Positions 32,781-40,529 of a stretch of DNA of 51,257 bases are shown here, piece by piece. This DNA is from JBAZTO01 sp041661865 (GTDB lineage: Bacteria; Planctomycetota; Phycisphaerae; SM23-33), in assembly GCA_041661865.1 (NCBI GenBank), contig JBAZTO010000028.1, positions 1-51,257 of the forward strand, read 5' to 3'. The notes beneath the pieces were generated by a model. It searched no databases. It was not told the DNA's origin and saw only the letters and a list, made by a program, of their open reading frames with translations. The translations under genes and the position numbers were made by a program. Numbering within the stretch: position 1 is the stretch's first letter; every line of letters begins with the position of its first letter.

Positions 32781-34073
32781 ATGCAGAACAAGAATATAAG
32801 TTACCTGAGCGACGAGGTTTCCCGCTTCGTCCGCCAGGGGTTCAAGCCTCGGCCGGCCCGCGACGAGACCCTTCTGCCCAGCAATCCCGCCTGGCGCCGG
32901 CTGAGACAATTGGGGACGCGCCTTTGGCTGGACACGGGCAGCCTGTCCGAGGCCGGGGAATTGTGGACGCGGGAGTTCGACGCCCTGACAACCAACAATA
33001 CCCTCCTGAACAAGGAGGTGCAGACCGGCGCGTACGACCACCTCATCGCCGAGGCGGCTGAGATGTTGTCCCAATACAACCTCTCTCCGCGACAGAAGAT
33101 ATTGGAGTTGACCTTCATCCTCAACGCCCGTCACGGCCTGCGTTTGGTTTCGGAGTTTGACGGGACGGTCTCGGTCGAGGAGCACACCGACCTGGCCCAC
33201 GACGTCGGGGCCGCGGTGGAGTATGGCCGGCGTTACCACGCCATCTGCCCCGAGCGGTTTGTCGTGAAGATTCCCTTCACGCCCGCGGGCCTGCTGGCCA
33301 CGCGCAAACTCTCGCAGATGGGCATCAGCGTCAACCACACGCTGGGCTTCTCGGCCCGGCAGAATTACGTGATCGCCCGACTCGCCCGCCCGGCCTACGT
33401 GAATGTCTTCCTGGGAAGGCTCAACGCCTTCGTCGCAGATAACGGCCTGGGCGACGGCAAGTGGGTCGGCGAGAAGGCTATGCTGGCCTCGCAGGCGGCG
33501 ATCAGGGACTTGCGCGAGACGCACGGCCTGCCCACGCTTCAGATCGGCGCCAGCTTCCGCGCCGGCCCGCAGGTTCGCGACCTGGCTGGCATCGACGTGA
33601 TGACCCTGCCGCCCAAGGTGGCCAAGGAATTCCTGGACCTCGTCCTGCCGGTGGATCAACTCCAGGACCGCACCACGCAGGAGTACCGGCCCGTGTTCAA
33701 GGAGGGCATCGACCCGGCCTCGGTGGGCCTGGCCACGCTGTGGGATATCGACGCCAAACTGGTCGCGTGCGTCGAAGAACTGGCCGGGATGGAGCTGGAC
33801 GACTTCACACCCGACGAACTGACGCGATTCTTTGCCGCTCGCGGCTGCGGCGACTTCCTGGTGCCCTGGTCGGGCGGGCAGATGGCCGCCAGCCGGAAGG
33901 AAGGCAAGATTCCGCGACTGGACAACTGGCGTGAGCTACTGGCCGCCGGCGCCATCGGCCTGGACAGCCTGATGAACCTCGCCGGGCTCAGCAGTTTCTC
34001 GGCCGACCAGCAGGCGATGGACGACCGCGTCGCGACGGTCTTGAACAAGATCCCGGCTGGAACGGCGCACTGA
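32781..34073 (+). CDS. transaldolase family protein
   Basis: 430 residues, longer than the 215-320 typical of Fsa and TalB transaldolases. Core motifs are LWLDTGSLSEAGE (about 48-60), TTNNTLLNKEV and the Schiff-base lysine Lys163 in RFVVKIPFTPAG; HTLGFS and GASFR follow in the right order. The C-terminal ~150 residues extend beyond the standard barrel. Transfer of a dihydroxyacetone unit in the pentose phosphate pathway is the likely role, but a different aldolase specificity is possible given the extra length. Confidence 0.87.
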   Translation: MQNKNISYLSDEVSRFVRQGFKPRPARDETLLPSNPAWRRLRQLGTRLWLDTGSLSEAGELWTREFDALTTNNTLLNKEVQTGAYDHLIAEAAEMLSQYNLSPRQKILELTFILNARHGLRLVSEFDGTVSVEEHTDLAHDVGAAVEYGRRYHAICPERFVVKIPFTPAGLLATRKLSQMGISVNHTLGFSARQNYVIARLARPAYVNVFLGRLNAFVADNGLGDGKWVGEKAMLASQAAIRDLRETHGLPTLQIGASFRAGPQVRDLAGIDVMTLPPKVAKEFLDLVLPVDQLQDRTTQEYRPVFKEGIDPASVGLATLWDIDAKLVACVEELAGMELDDFTPDELTRFFAARGCGDFLVPWSGGQMAASRKEGKIPRLDNWRELLAAGAIGLDSLMNLAGLSSFSADQQAMDDRVATVLNKIPAGTAH

Positions 34074-34088
34074 CATGCCCGGCGCCGG

Positions 34089-35246
34089 CTATGAAGGGCC
34101 GACGATCTTGCGGTGTTCCAGGCGGCAGAAGCGGTCGGTCATGCCCGCGATGTAGTCGCAGATGACTCGATGGAGGCCCTGGGCCTCGATCCTCTGCTGG
34201 TAGCGCGGGGGCAGCAGCGACGGCTGCGCCAGATAGGCGCTGCACAGTTCGCGAATCAGCCTGCCCGCCTCCTGCTCGCGCTGGGCGTTCTCGCCGCGGA
34301 GGTAAACTCGCTGCATGAGGAAGTCCTGCAACTGCGCCACCGCCGGGGCCATCGCGGGCGAGAAGCCCATGCACCGCCGCGGGGCCATGCGGACGGCCTG
34401 CGGGCTGGCCAGGGCCAGTTCCGCCATCTGTCGCGAGGCGTGCGCCAGCACATCGTCGGCCATGGCGGCCAGGACGGCCTTGCAGGCGCGGATGCGTTGG
34501 TGGATCGGCCGGGCGCCGGGGCAATCCTGCTCCGCCGCCTGCCAGGCCTGACGCCAGAGCGGCAGTTCAGCCAATTCTTCGACGCTGATGCACCCCGCCG
34601 CCAGCGAGTCCTCCAGATCGGCCGAGGTGTAGGCCAGTTCGTCGGCCAGGTCCACCAGTTGCCCTTCGAGAACGCTTTGAAGGCGCGGGTCGAATTCCTC
34701 GCCACCGGGCACGTCGTATCGCGTCTGGTGGCGGGCGAGGCACTCGCGAACCACCTGCGAGAGGTTCAGGCCGCGAAATTGCGGGTACGGGTGTTCGAGG
34801 TAATCCACCACGCGGAGCGACTGGCGGTTGTGCTCGAATCGGCCGTGGTCGGCCATCAATTCGTTGAGCACCGCCTCGCCGCAGTGGCCGAAGGGCGGGT
34901 GGCCCAGGTCGTGGGCCAGTGCGACCGTCTCGACCAGATCCTCGTTGAGCCGCAAGGCCCGCGCGAGGGTCCGCCCGATCTGCGCGACCTCCAGCGTGTG
35001 CGTCAGGCGCGTGCGGAAGTGGTCGTCCTCGTGGGGCACGAAGACCTGCGTCTTGAAGTCCAGCCGCCGAAAGGCGGAGCAATGCACGATGCGGTCGCGG
35101 TCGCGCTGGAAGCAGGTGCGGTAGGGATGCTCGCTCTCGGGGAATTTCCGCCCGCCGGCCTGGGCCTCGGACACCGCAGCCGGGTGCAGCCAGGCCCGGT
35201 GGTTCTGCTCGTAAAGCTCTCGCGGACTGGTGGCGGGGTCGCTCAT
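34089..35246 (-). CDS. dGTP triphosphohydrolase-like HD protein
   Basis: 385 residues. The metal-binding HD signature is intact: FRTRLTHTLEVAQIGR, then ALAHDLGHPPFGHCGE and a later DLADELAYTSADLED. This is the deoxyguanosinetriphosphate triphosphohydrolase-like family, which removes triphosphate from dNTPs. The ATG at 35246 overlaps the stop of the HIT gene (ATGA), so the pair is translationally coupled; the longer in-frame start would run through the HIT gene. Confidence 0.93.
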   Translation of the reverse strand: MSDPATSPRELYEQNHRAWLHPAAVSEAQAGGRKFPESEHPYRTCFQRDRDRIVHCSAFRRLDFKTQVFVPHEDDHFRTRLTHTLEVAQIGRTLARALRLNEDLVETVALAHDLGHPPFGHCGEAVLNELMADHGRFEHNRQSLRVVDYLEHPYPQFRGLNLSQVVRECLARHQTRYDVPGGEEFDPRLQSVLEGQLVDLADELAYTSADLEDSLAAGCISVEELAELPLWRQAWQAAEQDCPGARPIHQRIRACKAVLAAMADDVLAHASRQMAELALASPQAVRMAPRRCMGFSPAMAPAVAQLQDFLMQRVYLRGENAQREQEAGRLIRELCSAYLAQPSLLPPRYQQRIEAQGLHRVICDYIAGMTDRFCRLEHRKIVGPS

Positions 35247-35782
35247 GGGTTCAGCCAGGGCAGCTTGAGGTCCACGGTGGCCTGGCGGAGTTGGGCATAC
35301 ATGGTTTCCAGGCTGATGGGAATGACCCGCGCCCCGCCGAAGACGGCCATGAAGTTGGTATCGCCCGACCAGCGCGGCACGATGTGGATGTGCAGGTGGC
35401 CCGGCAGGCCCGCGCCCGCGCACCGCCCGATGTTGATGCCGATATTGAAGCCCTGGGCACCGACGGCCTTGGCCAGCGCCGCCTGGAGGTCCCGCAGCAT
35501 GGCGAACAGTTCCAGCATCGTCGGCTCGTCCAGTTGCGACAGGTCGCCCACATGCGCGTAGGGCGCGACCATGCTGTGCCCGCCGGTGTAGGGAAAGCGG
35601 TTGAGCACGGCCATGCCGTGTTTCCCGCGCCACAGGACCAGGTGCTTCTCATCCTCGGCCTTGTCGGGCTGGTAGCGGCACAGGAAGCAGCCGCCGTCCG
35701 GCTCTGACAGCGCATCGATGTACTCCATCCGCCACGGGGCCCAGATGTTCCTGCTGCGCTCGGTGCTGGATTCATCGTTCAT
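35243..35782 (-). CDS. HIT-family nucleotide hydrolase/phosphorylase
   Basis: 179 residues. The histidine triad is HLHIHIVPRW, and GGCFLC near the N-terminus is probably a zinc site. The NIWAPWRMEYI opening and length fit the Ap4A phosphorylase-like branch common in actinobacteria and planctomycetes. It precedes the dGTPase in a two-gene nucleotide-metabolism unit. Divergent from waaA. Confidence 0.92.
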   Translation of the reverse strand: MNDESSTERSRNIWAPWRMEYIDALSEPDGGCFLCRYQPDKAEDEKHLVLWRGKHGMAVLNRFPYTGGHSMVAPYAHVGDLSQLDEPTMLELFAMLRDLQAALAKAVGAQGFNIGINIGRCAGAGLPGHLHIHIVPRWSGDTNFMAVFGGARVIPISLETMYAQLRQATVDLKLPWLNP

Positions 35783-35861
35783 GGCATGACTATAGCACTG
35801 GCGTCGGCCGCTGACAACTCGCACGGGAGGCTCCGGCGGCCTCGGCGGCGGTCGGGGCCGA

Positions 35862-35890
35862 TTGACACCGCCGCGCCCTGCCCGCATACT
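35862..35890 (+). promoter_or_regulatory. waaA promoter
   Basis: Consensus -35 TTGACA (35862-35867), 17 bp, CATACT (35885-35890), then the ATG about 10 bases on. The leader would be very short. Confidence 0.55.
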
Positions 35891-35899
35891 ACAGCCACA

Positions 35900-37234
35900 A
35901 TGATGAGTATCGCCCTGGACATCGTTTACCTGTTGGGCCTGGTCGCCTCGAGCCCGATGTGGCTTTACCGCTTGATCCGCCACGGCCGCTATCGCAGCGA
36001 CATCGGCCAGCGCTTCGGCGCCGTCCCGATCCGCTACGGCCTCCAGCCGCTGATCTGGGTCCACGCCGTCAGCCTGGGCGAAATCAATGCCGCCCGCGGA
36101 CTGGTGGCTGAGCTGCACAGCCAACTGCCCGACTTCCGCGTGGCGATCTCCACCACCACCGACACCGGCATGGCCGCGGCCAGGAAGCTCTTCGCGCCCG
36201 ATCACGTGGTCTTCCGCTGGCCGCTGGATTTCTCGCTCGTCGTCGCCCGGGCGCTGGACCGCCTCCGCCCCTCCATGGTGGTGCTGATGGAAGGCGAGGC
36301 CTGGCCCAACTTCCTGGCCCTCTGCAACCGCCGCGACATCCCCGTCGTGGTCGTCAACGGGCGAATGAGCCCCGACAAGGGCTATCCCCGCTACCGCAAG
36401 CTGGGGCCGCTGGCGGGCCGGCTGTTCAACCGCCTGACGGCCATCGGCGTGCAGGACGAACTGTATGCAAAACGCTTCATCTCCCTGGGTGTCAGGAGCG
36501 AGAAGATCCAGGTCACCGGCATGATGAAGTTCGACAGCATCGAGGTGGCTGACACCCTGGCCGGGCAGGACGCGCTGGCCGCGGCCCTGGACCTGGCAAG
36601 CCACGACCGCCTCATCGTCGCCGGCGGGACCGGCGAGGGCGAGGAGCGGCCGCTGCTGGAGATGTTTGCCCGCCTGCGGCGCAAGCACCCGACGGCGCGG
36701 CTGGCCGTCGTGCCGCGAAAGCCCGAGCGATTCGACGGCGTGGCCCGGCTGATTACCTCCTGCGGGATGCCGCTGATCCGGCGGAGCCAGCGCCCCGACG
36801 GCGCCAACAGACCGGCGCCCTCGGACGCGGTGATCCTGGGCGACACGATGGGCGAACTGCGGAAGTTCTACGCACTGGCCGCGGCGATCTTCGTCGGCAG
36901 GAGCCTGGTGCCCCAGGGCGGCTCGGACATGATCGAGGCGGCGGCGCTGGGCAAGGCGACCGCCTTTGGCCCGCACACGTTCAATTTCCCGCAGGCGGAG
37001 GACCTGGCCCGCAACGGCTGCGTGCGCGTGGCCCGCGTGGCCGAGCTGGAACTGCAACTCGACGCGTGGCTGGCCGACCCGGCCGCCGCCGCCGAGGCAG
37101 GCCGGCGCGCCCAGGACTTCGTGCGATCGCAGCAGGGCGCCACGCGCCGCAATGTCGAGATGATCTGCGGCGTACTCGGGCGCGTGCCGGCCGCCGTGCC
37201 CGGAGATATCGCAACCGACGTGATCGTCCAGTGA
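35900..37234 (+). CDS. waaA: 3-deoxy-D-manno-octulosonic acid (Kdo) transferase
   Basis: 444 residues. The N-terminal hydrophobic segment anchors the enzyme to the inner membrane; the catalytic glutamate Glu61 lies in HAVSLGEINAARG, and VTGMMKFD and GRSLVPQGGSDMIEAAALG are typical of WaaA/KdtA. It adds Kdo to lipid A precursors from CMP-Kdo, so the organism should have lipopolysaccharide. The start is one of two adjacent ATGs (35900, 35903). The lpxL-like gene at 39477 supports the same pathway. Confidence 0.94.
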   Translation: MMSIALDIVYLLGLVASSPMWLYRLIRHGRYRSDIGQRFGAVPIRYGLQPLIWVHAVSLGEINAARGLVAELHSQLPDFRVAISTTTDTGMAAARKLFAPDHVVFRWPLDFSLVVARALDRLRPSMVVLMEGEAWPNFLALCNRRDIPVVVVNGRMSPDKGYPRYRKLGPLAGRLFNRLTAIGVQDELYAKRFISLGVRSEKIQVTGMMKFDSIEVADTLAGQDALAAALDLASHDRLIVAGGTGEGEERPLLEMFARLRRKHPTARLAVVPRKPERFDGVARLITSCGMPLIRRSQRPDGANRPAPSDAVILGDTMGELRKFYALAAAIFVGRSLVPQGGSDMIEAAALGKATAFGPHTFNFPQAEDLARNGCVRVARVAELELQLDAWLADPAAAAEAGRRAQDFVRSQQGATRRNVEMICGVLGRVPAAVPGDIATDVIVQ

Positions 37235-37285
37235 ATACATTGAACCGCGAAGAACCGATTTGGGTTGACCGACTGTGGTGTTTGC

Positions 37286-37313
37286 TTCGCACTTCGCACC
37301 ACGCACTACGCAC
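37286..37313. repeat. heptad array between waaA and proB
   Basis: Four contiguous 7-mers, TTCGCAC, TTCGCAC, CACGCAC, TACGCAC, end 18 bases before the proB ATG. Confidence 0.6.
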
Positions 37314-37331
37314 TGTGTAATCGAGGTCTTT

Positions 37332-38450
37332 ATGCCAGGAACCGCCGTGCGAGCACACATCGCCGCCCACTGCAAGCGGGTGGTCGTGAAGGTCGGCACC
37401 AACGCCATCTGCGACAGCGCCGGGCGACTGGACGCCGGGGCCATCGAGAACCTCGCCGCGCAGATCGCTGTGGCGATGAAGTCGGGCCTGGCTGTCACGC
37501 TGGTGGCCAGCGGGGCCATCGGCTCGGGCATGGGCGAGATGGGCCTGCCCGCGCGCCCCAAGACCATGCCGCAACTCCAGGCCACCGCCGCCGTCGGCCA
37601 GGGCCTGCTGATGCAGACCTTCCATGACATCTTCGCGCGGCACGGCGTGAAGGTCGCCCAGGTGCTGCTGACGCGCGACGACTTCGAGCATCGCACGCGC
37701 TACCTCAACATCCGCCACACGCTGGCGGCCCTGGAGGAGTTCGGCGCCCTGCCGATCATCAACGAGAACGACACCGTGGCGGTCGAGGAAATCCGCTTCG
37801 GCGAGAATGACATCCTGGCGGCCCTGGTGGCCACCATGCTCGGGGCCGACCTGGCCGTCTTTCTCACCAGCGTCGAGGGCGTGCTGCGCGAGGGCGTCGT
37901 GTTGGACGTGATCGAGCAGGTGGACGACTCGGCCCTCTCGCTCGTGCAGGTCCAGAAAACTCACCTGGGCTCTGGCGGCATGGGCACCAAACTCGCCGCC
38001 GCCAGCGTGGTCACGCGGGCCGGCGAGATCGCCGTCATCGCCTCCAGCCGCACGCCCAACGTGCTGGGGCGCATCCTGGCCGGCGAGAAGATCGGCACGG
38101 TCTTCGTGCCCGCCAAGCAGCGCATGTCCAGCCGAAGACGATGGATCGGTCACGCCAGCCGCCCGGCCGGAAAGATCGTCGTCGATGACGGCGCGGCCCG
38201 TGCCCTGACACAGCAGGGCAAGAGCCTGCTGCCCTCGGGCATCGTCGCGGTCTCGGGCAAGTTCGCGCGGGGAGCGACCCTCTCGGTGTTCGATCGTCGC
38301 GGAAACGAGATCGCCCGCGGCCTGGCCAATTACTCCGCCGAGCAGGTCAACAAGATCAAGGGCCTCAAGACCTCCGCCATCGCCAAGGCCCTGGGCGACA
38401 AACCCTACGACGAAGTCATCCACCGCAACAACATGACCGTCAAGACGTAA
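37332..38450 (+). CDS. proB: glutamate 5-kinase
   Basis: 372 residues: an amino-acid-kinase domain followed by a C-terminal PUA domain (about 280-372). ProB phosphorylates L-glutamate with ATP in the first step of proline synthesis and is feedback-inhibited by proline. Visible motifs: VVVKVGTNAI, VASGAIGSGM, LPIINENDTV, GSGGMGTKLAAA. GAGGT precedes the ATG at 37332. proA is not in the window. The palindrome at 38475 begins 24 bases after the stop. Confidence 0.95.
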   Translation: MPGTAVRAHIAAHCKRVVVKVGTNAICDSAGRLDAGAIENLAAQIAVAMKSGLAVTLVASGAIGSGMGEMGLPARPKTMPQLQATAAVGQGLLMQTFHDIFARHGVKVAQVLLTRDDFEHRTRYLNIRHTLAALEEFGALPIINENDTVAVEEIRFGENDILAALVATMLGADLAVFLTSVEGVLREGVVLDVIEQVDDSALSLVQVQKTHLGSGGMGTKLAAASVVTRAGEIAVIASSRTPNVLGRILAGEKIGTVFVPAKQRMSSRRRWIGHASRPAGKIVVDDGAARALTQQGKSLLPSGIVAVSGKFARGATLSVFDRRGNEIARGLANYSAEQVNKIKGLKTSAIAKALGDKPYDEVIHRNNMTVKT

Positions 38451-38474
38451 GGCCCAGCAGACCCGGGCCCCACA

Positions 38475-38545
38475 ACTAGCCGCGAGCGCAAAGCGAGCGG
38501 GGTTATTTGACGGCGGTTCCCGCTCGCTTTGCGCTCGCGGCTAGT
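38475..38545. repeat. 27-bp perfect palindromic repeat (REP-like)
   Basis: Arms 38475-38501 and 38519-38545 are perfect reverse complements over 27 bp with a 17-base spacer. The right arm is also found, without its partner, at 19843-19869. The arm reaches base 38545, the last base of the convergent truA stop codon. As RNA it would be a strong hairpin between convergent proB and truA. Confidence 0.9.
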
Positions 38546-39357
38546 CAGTCCACTTCGACCTTGTCGTAATGCACGCACACGAGCGTCAGGCCGTCGGGCG
38601 GGGCGGTCGGGCCGGCCTGGCCGCGATCGCGCGATTGGATGATCTTGTCGATCTGTTCCCGGCCCCAGTGGCCCCGGCCGATCTCGATCAGCGTGCCCAC
38701 GATGTTGCGGACCATGTTGTAGAGGAAGCCGTCGCCCTGGACGGTGATGTGGATCTCGCGCTCCGCCTCGGCCACCTCGCAGCGGAAAATGGTGCGGACG
38801 CTGTTCTCGCGGACTTCCATCGACGTGGTGAAGCCGCGGAAGTCGTGCGTGCCCACCAGCAGCGCCGCGGCCTGGGCCATCGGGGCGGCCTCCAGCGGGC
38901 GCCAGTAGTGGTAGACCTGCCCGGCCAATTCCACCGGCATGATCGGACAGACGCAGATGCGGTAGCGGTAGGTCTTGCCCGCGGCGCAGCGGCTGGCGTG
39001 GAAGTCCTCGGCCACCTCCGCCGCCGACATCACGGCGATGTCCCGCGGCAGGCGCGAGTTGACCGCCCGCCGCAGCCCCTCCAGCGGGATGGCGAAGTTG
39101 GTGGTGCGGAAGTTGGCCACCTGCCCGGCTGCATGCACGCCCGCGTCGGTGCGGCTGGCCCCCGAGACGATCACCGGATGCCGCACCACGCGGCAAAGGG
39201 CCTGCTCCATCCGCTCCTGGACGGTATCAACGCCGGCGATCTGCCGCTGCCAGCCGTGATAGGCGGCCCCGTTGTAGGCAATCACCAGCTTGATGTTCCG
39301 CCGCGCCGGGGCCGGCGGTTCCTGCGGGCTCTGGGCTGATTCCTGAGGTTGTTCCAT
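38545..39357 (-). CDS. truA: tRNA pseudouridine synthase A
   Basis: 270 residues. It isomerises uridines 38-40 of the tRNA anticodon arm. The catalytic Asp lies in SGASRTDAGVHA, and FHASRCAAGKTYRYR, GDGFLYNMVRNIVGTL are typical. The first ~20 residues are a Pro/Glu/Gln-rich extension before the core, which begins at NIKLVIAYNGAAYHGW. The stop codon touches the 27-bp palindrome. Confidence 0.95.
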   Translation of the reverse strand: MEQPQESAQSPQEPPAPARRNIKLVIAYNGAAYHGWQRQIAGVDTVQERMEQALCRVVRHPVIVSGASRTDAGVHAAGQVANFRTTNFAIPLEGLRRAVNSRLPRDIAVMSAAEVAEDFHASRCAAGKTYRYRICVCPIMPVELAGQVYHYWRPLEAAPMAQAAALLVGTHDFRGFTTSMEVRENSVRTIFRCEVAEAEREIHITVQGDGFLYNMVRNIVGTLIEIGRGHWGREQIDKIIQSRDRGQAGPTAPPDGLTLVCVHYDKVEVD

Positions 39358-39444
39358 TGGGAGGATTATAAGGACTTAGCGGGGATGCGGGCAGATAAAC
39401 ACGGATTCATCCTGAACTCGTCAAGCGATGGATTGGCCGCTGTC

Positions 39445-39479
39445 AAATCTGAAATCTGCAATTGGCGATTCGCAATCTA
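39445..39479. repeat. heptad array overlapping the lpxL-like stop
   Basis: Five contiguous 7-mers, AAATCTG, AAATCTG, CAATTGG, CGATTCG, CAATCTA; the last one contains the stop codon of the minus-strand acyltransferase gene (39477-39479). Confidence 0.55.
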
Positions 39480-40412
39480 TGCCACGCCGTCGGGGCCGGG
39501 GGCCTGGCCGCCGGGACGGTGCTTCCATCGCCGGTGAACCCAGAAGTACTGTTCGGGCGCGCCACGAACGATCTGTTCCAGCGCGTGCGTGAACTCCTGC
39601 GTGGTCCAGCAAAGCGGGTCGTCTTTGTCGGCCCATTCGTGGGGATAGATGATCCGGTCCACGCCCATCTCGAAGTGGAACTTGTCGTCCAGCCGCCGGC
39701 CGTAACCGACGACAATCGGCGCGCCGAACTTCATCGCCATCAGCGCGACCGACTTGTAGGTGCTGGCGGGCCGGCCGAAGAAGTCCACGAACAGGCCCTT
39801 GCGCCCCGCGTCCTGGTCGGCGATGAAGCTCAAGGCCCCTCGCCCCTCCAGCACGTCTTCCATGCTGCCGGTGGCGCCCTTCTTGTACAGGATGCTCTGG
39901 CCGGTCTTCTCGCGGACCCCCATGATGTGGTCGTTGATGTAAGGATTGTCCAGCGGCCGGGCCACCGACACCGACGGAAAGCCCAGCGTCGCCATGGTGT
40001 AGCCGGCTACCTCAAAGTTGCCGTAGTGGCCGGTGACAAAAATCACGCCGGTCTTGCGCTCCAGCAGCAGCCGCAGCGCCGGCCCCAGGTTCTTGAGCCG
40101 CACGTGCTTCCGCCAAGTCATCGGCGTGATCAGCCGCGTGGTCTGCAGCACTTCCATGCCCAGGCAGACCAGGTTCTCCATGCTTGTGCGCGCGACGGCG
40201 TTGAGCCTGGCCTCGTCCCAATCGGGAAAACTCAGCCGCAGGTGCCCGATGGCGATGCGGCGATGCTTGCGGTCGAAGCGGTACATCAGCCGGCCGATCC
40301 AGCGGGCGGTGCGGTAGTTGGTCTCCGGCTCGGCCATGTGTACGAACATGGCGAAGAGGCGCAAGCCCAGGTATTGCAGGTAATCGACGTACTTGTTTCG
40401 CACTCGCGCCAT
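39477..40412 (-). CDS. lipid A/lysophospholipid acyltransferase (LpxL/HtrB-like)
   Basis: 311 residues. The HX4E catalytic motif is GHYGNFE with His129 and Glu134; the following SVARPLDNP and FIADQD are typical of lipid A secondary acyltransferases. No strong N-terminal span is evident beyond the weakly hydrophobic LGLRLFAMFV. Together with waaA it supports lipid A synthesis. PIM-type mannolipid acyltransferases share this motif and cannot be excluded. Confidence 0.88.
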   Translation of the reverse strand: MARVRNKYVDYLQYLGLRLFAMFVHMAEPETNYRTARWIGRLMYRFDRKHRRIAIGHLRLSFPDWDEARLNAVARTSMENLVCLGMEVLQTTRLITPMTWRKHVRLKNLGPALRLLLERKTGVIFVTGHYGNFEVAGYTMATLGFPSVSVARPLDNPYINDHIMGVREKTGQSILYKKGATGSMEDVLEGRGALSFIADQDAGRKGLFVDFFGRPASTYKSVALMAMKFGAPIVVGYGRRLDDKFHFEMGVDRIIYPHEWADKDDPLCWTTQEFTHALEQIVRGAPEQYFWVHRRWKHRPGGQAPGPDGVA

Positions 40413-40426
40413 TGGGCCTCAAATAT

Positions 40427-40507
40427 CACAGCAGACCACACAGAGAGACAGAGCATCAGAGATTAAAACCGGCTGCACTTGTTCTCTCTGCTCTCTGCGT
40501 CTCTGTG
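40427..40507. repeat. 9-bp-period arrays, inverted pair
   Basis: Left array 40427-40462 (CACAGCAGA, CCACACAGA, GAGACAGAG, CATCAGAGA) and right array 40481-40507 (GTTCTCTCT, GCTCTCTGC, GTCTCTGTG) are approximate reverse complements. They fill the spacer between the lpxL-like gene and proS. Confidence 0.6.
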
Positions 40508-40529
40508 TCGCTTATCCGTTTCTGTTCGC

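Noticed and set aside
34113..35561. 482-residue plus-strand frame over the dGTPase and HIT genes
   Set aside because: Antisense to two genes with intact catalytic motifs; no motif of its own.
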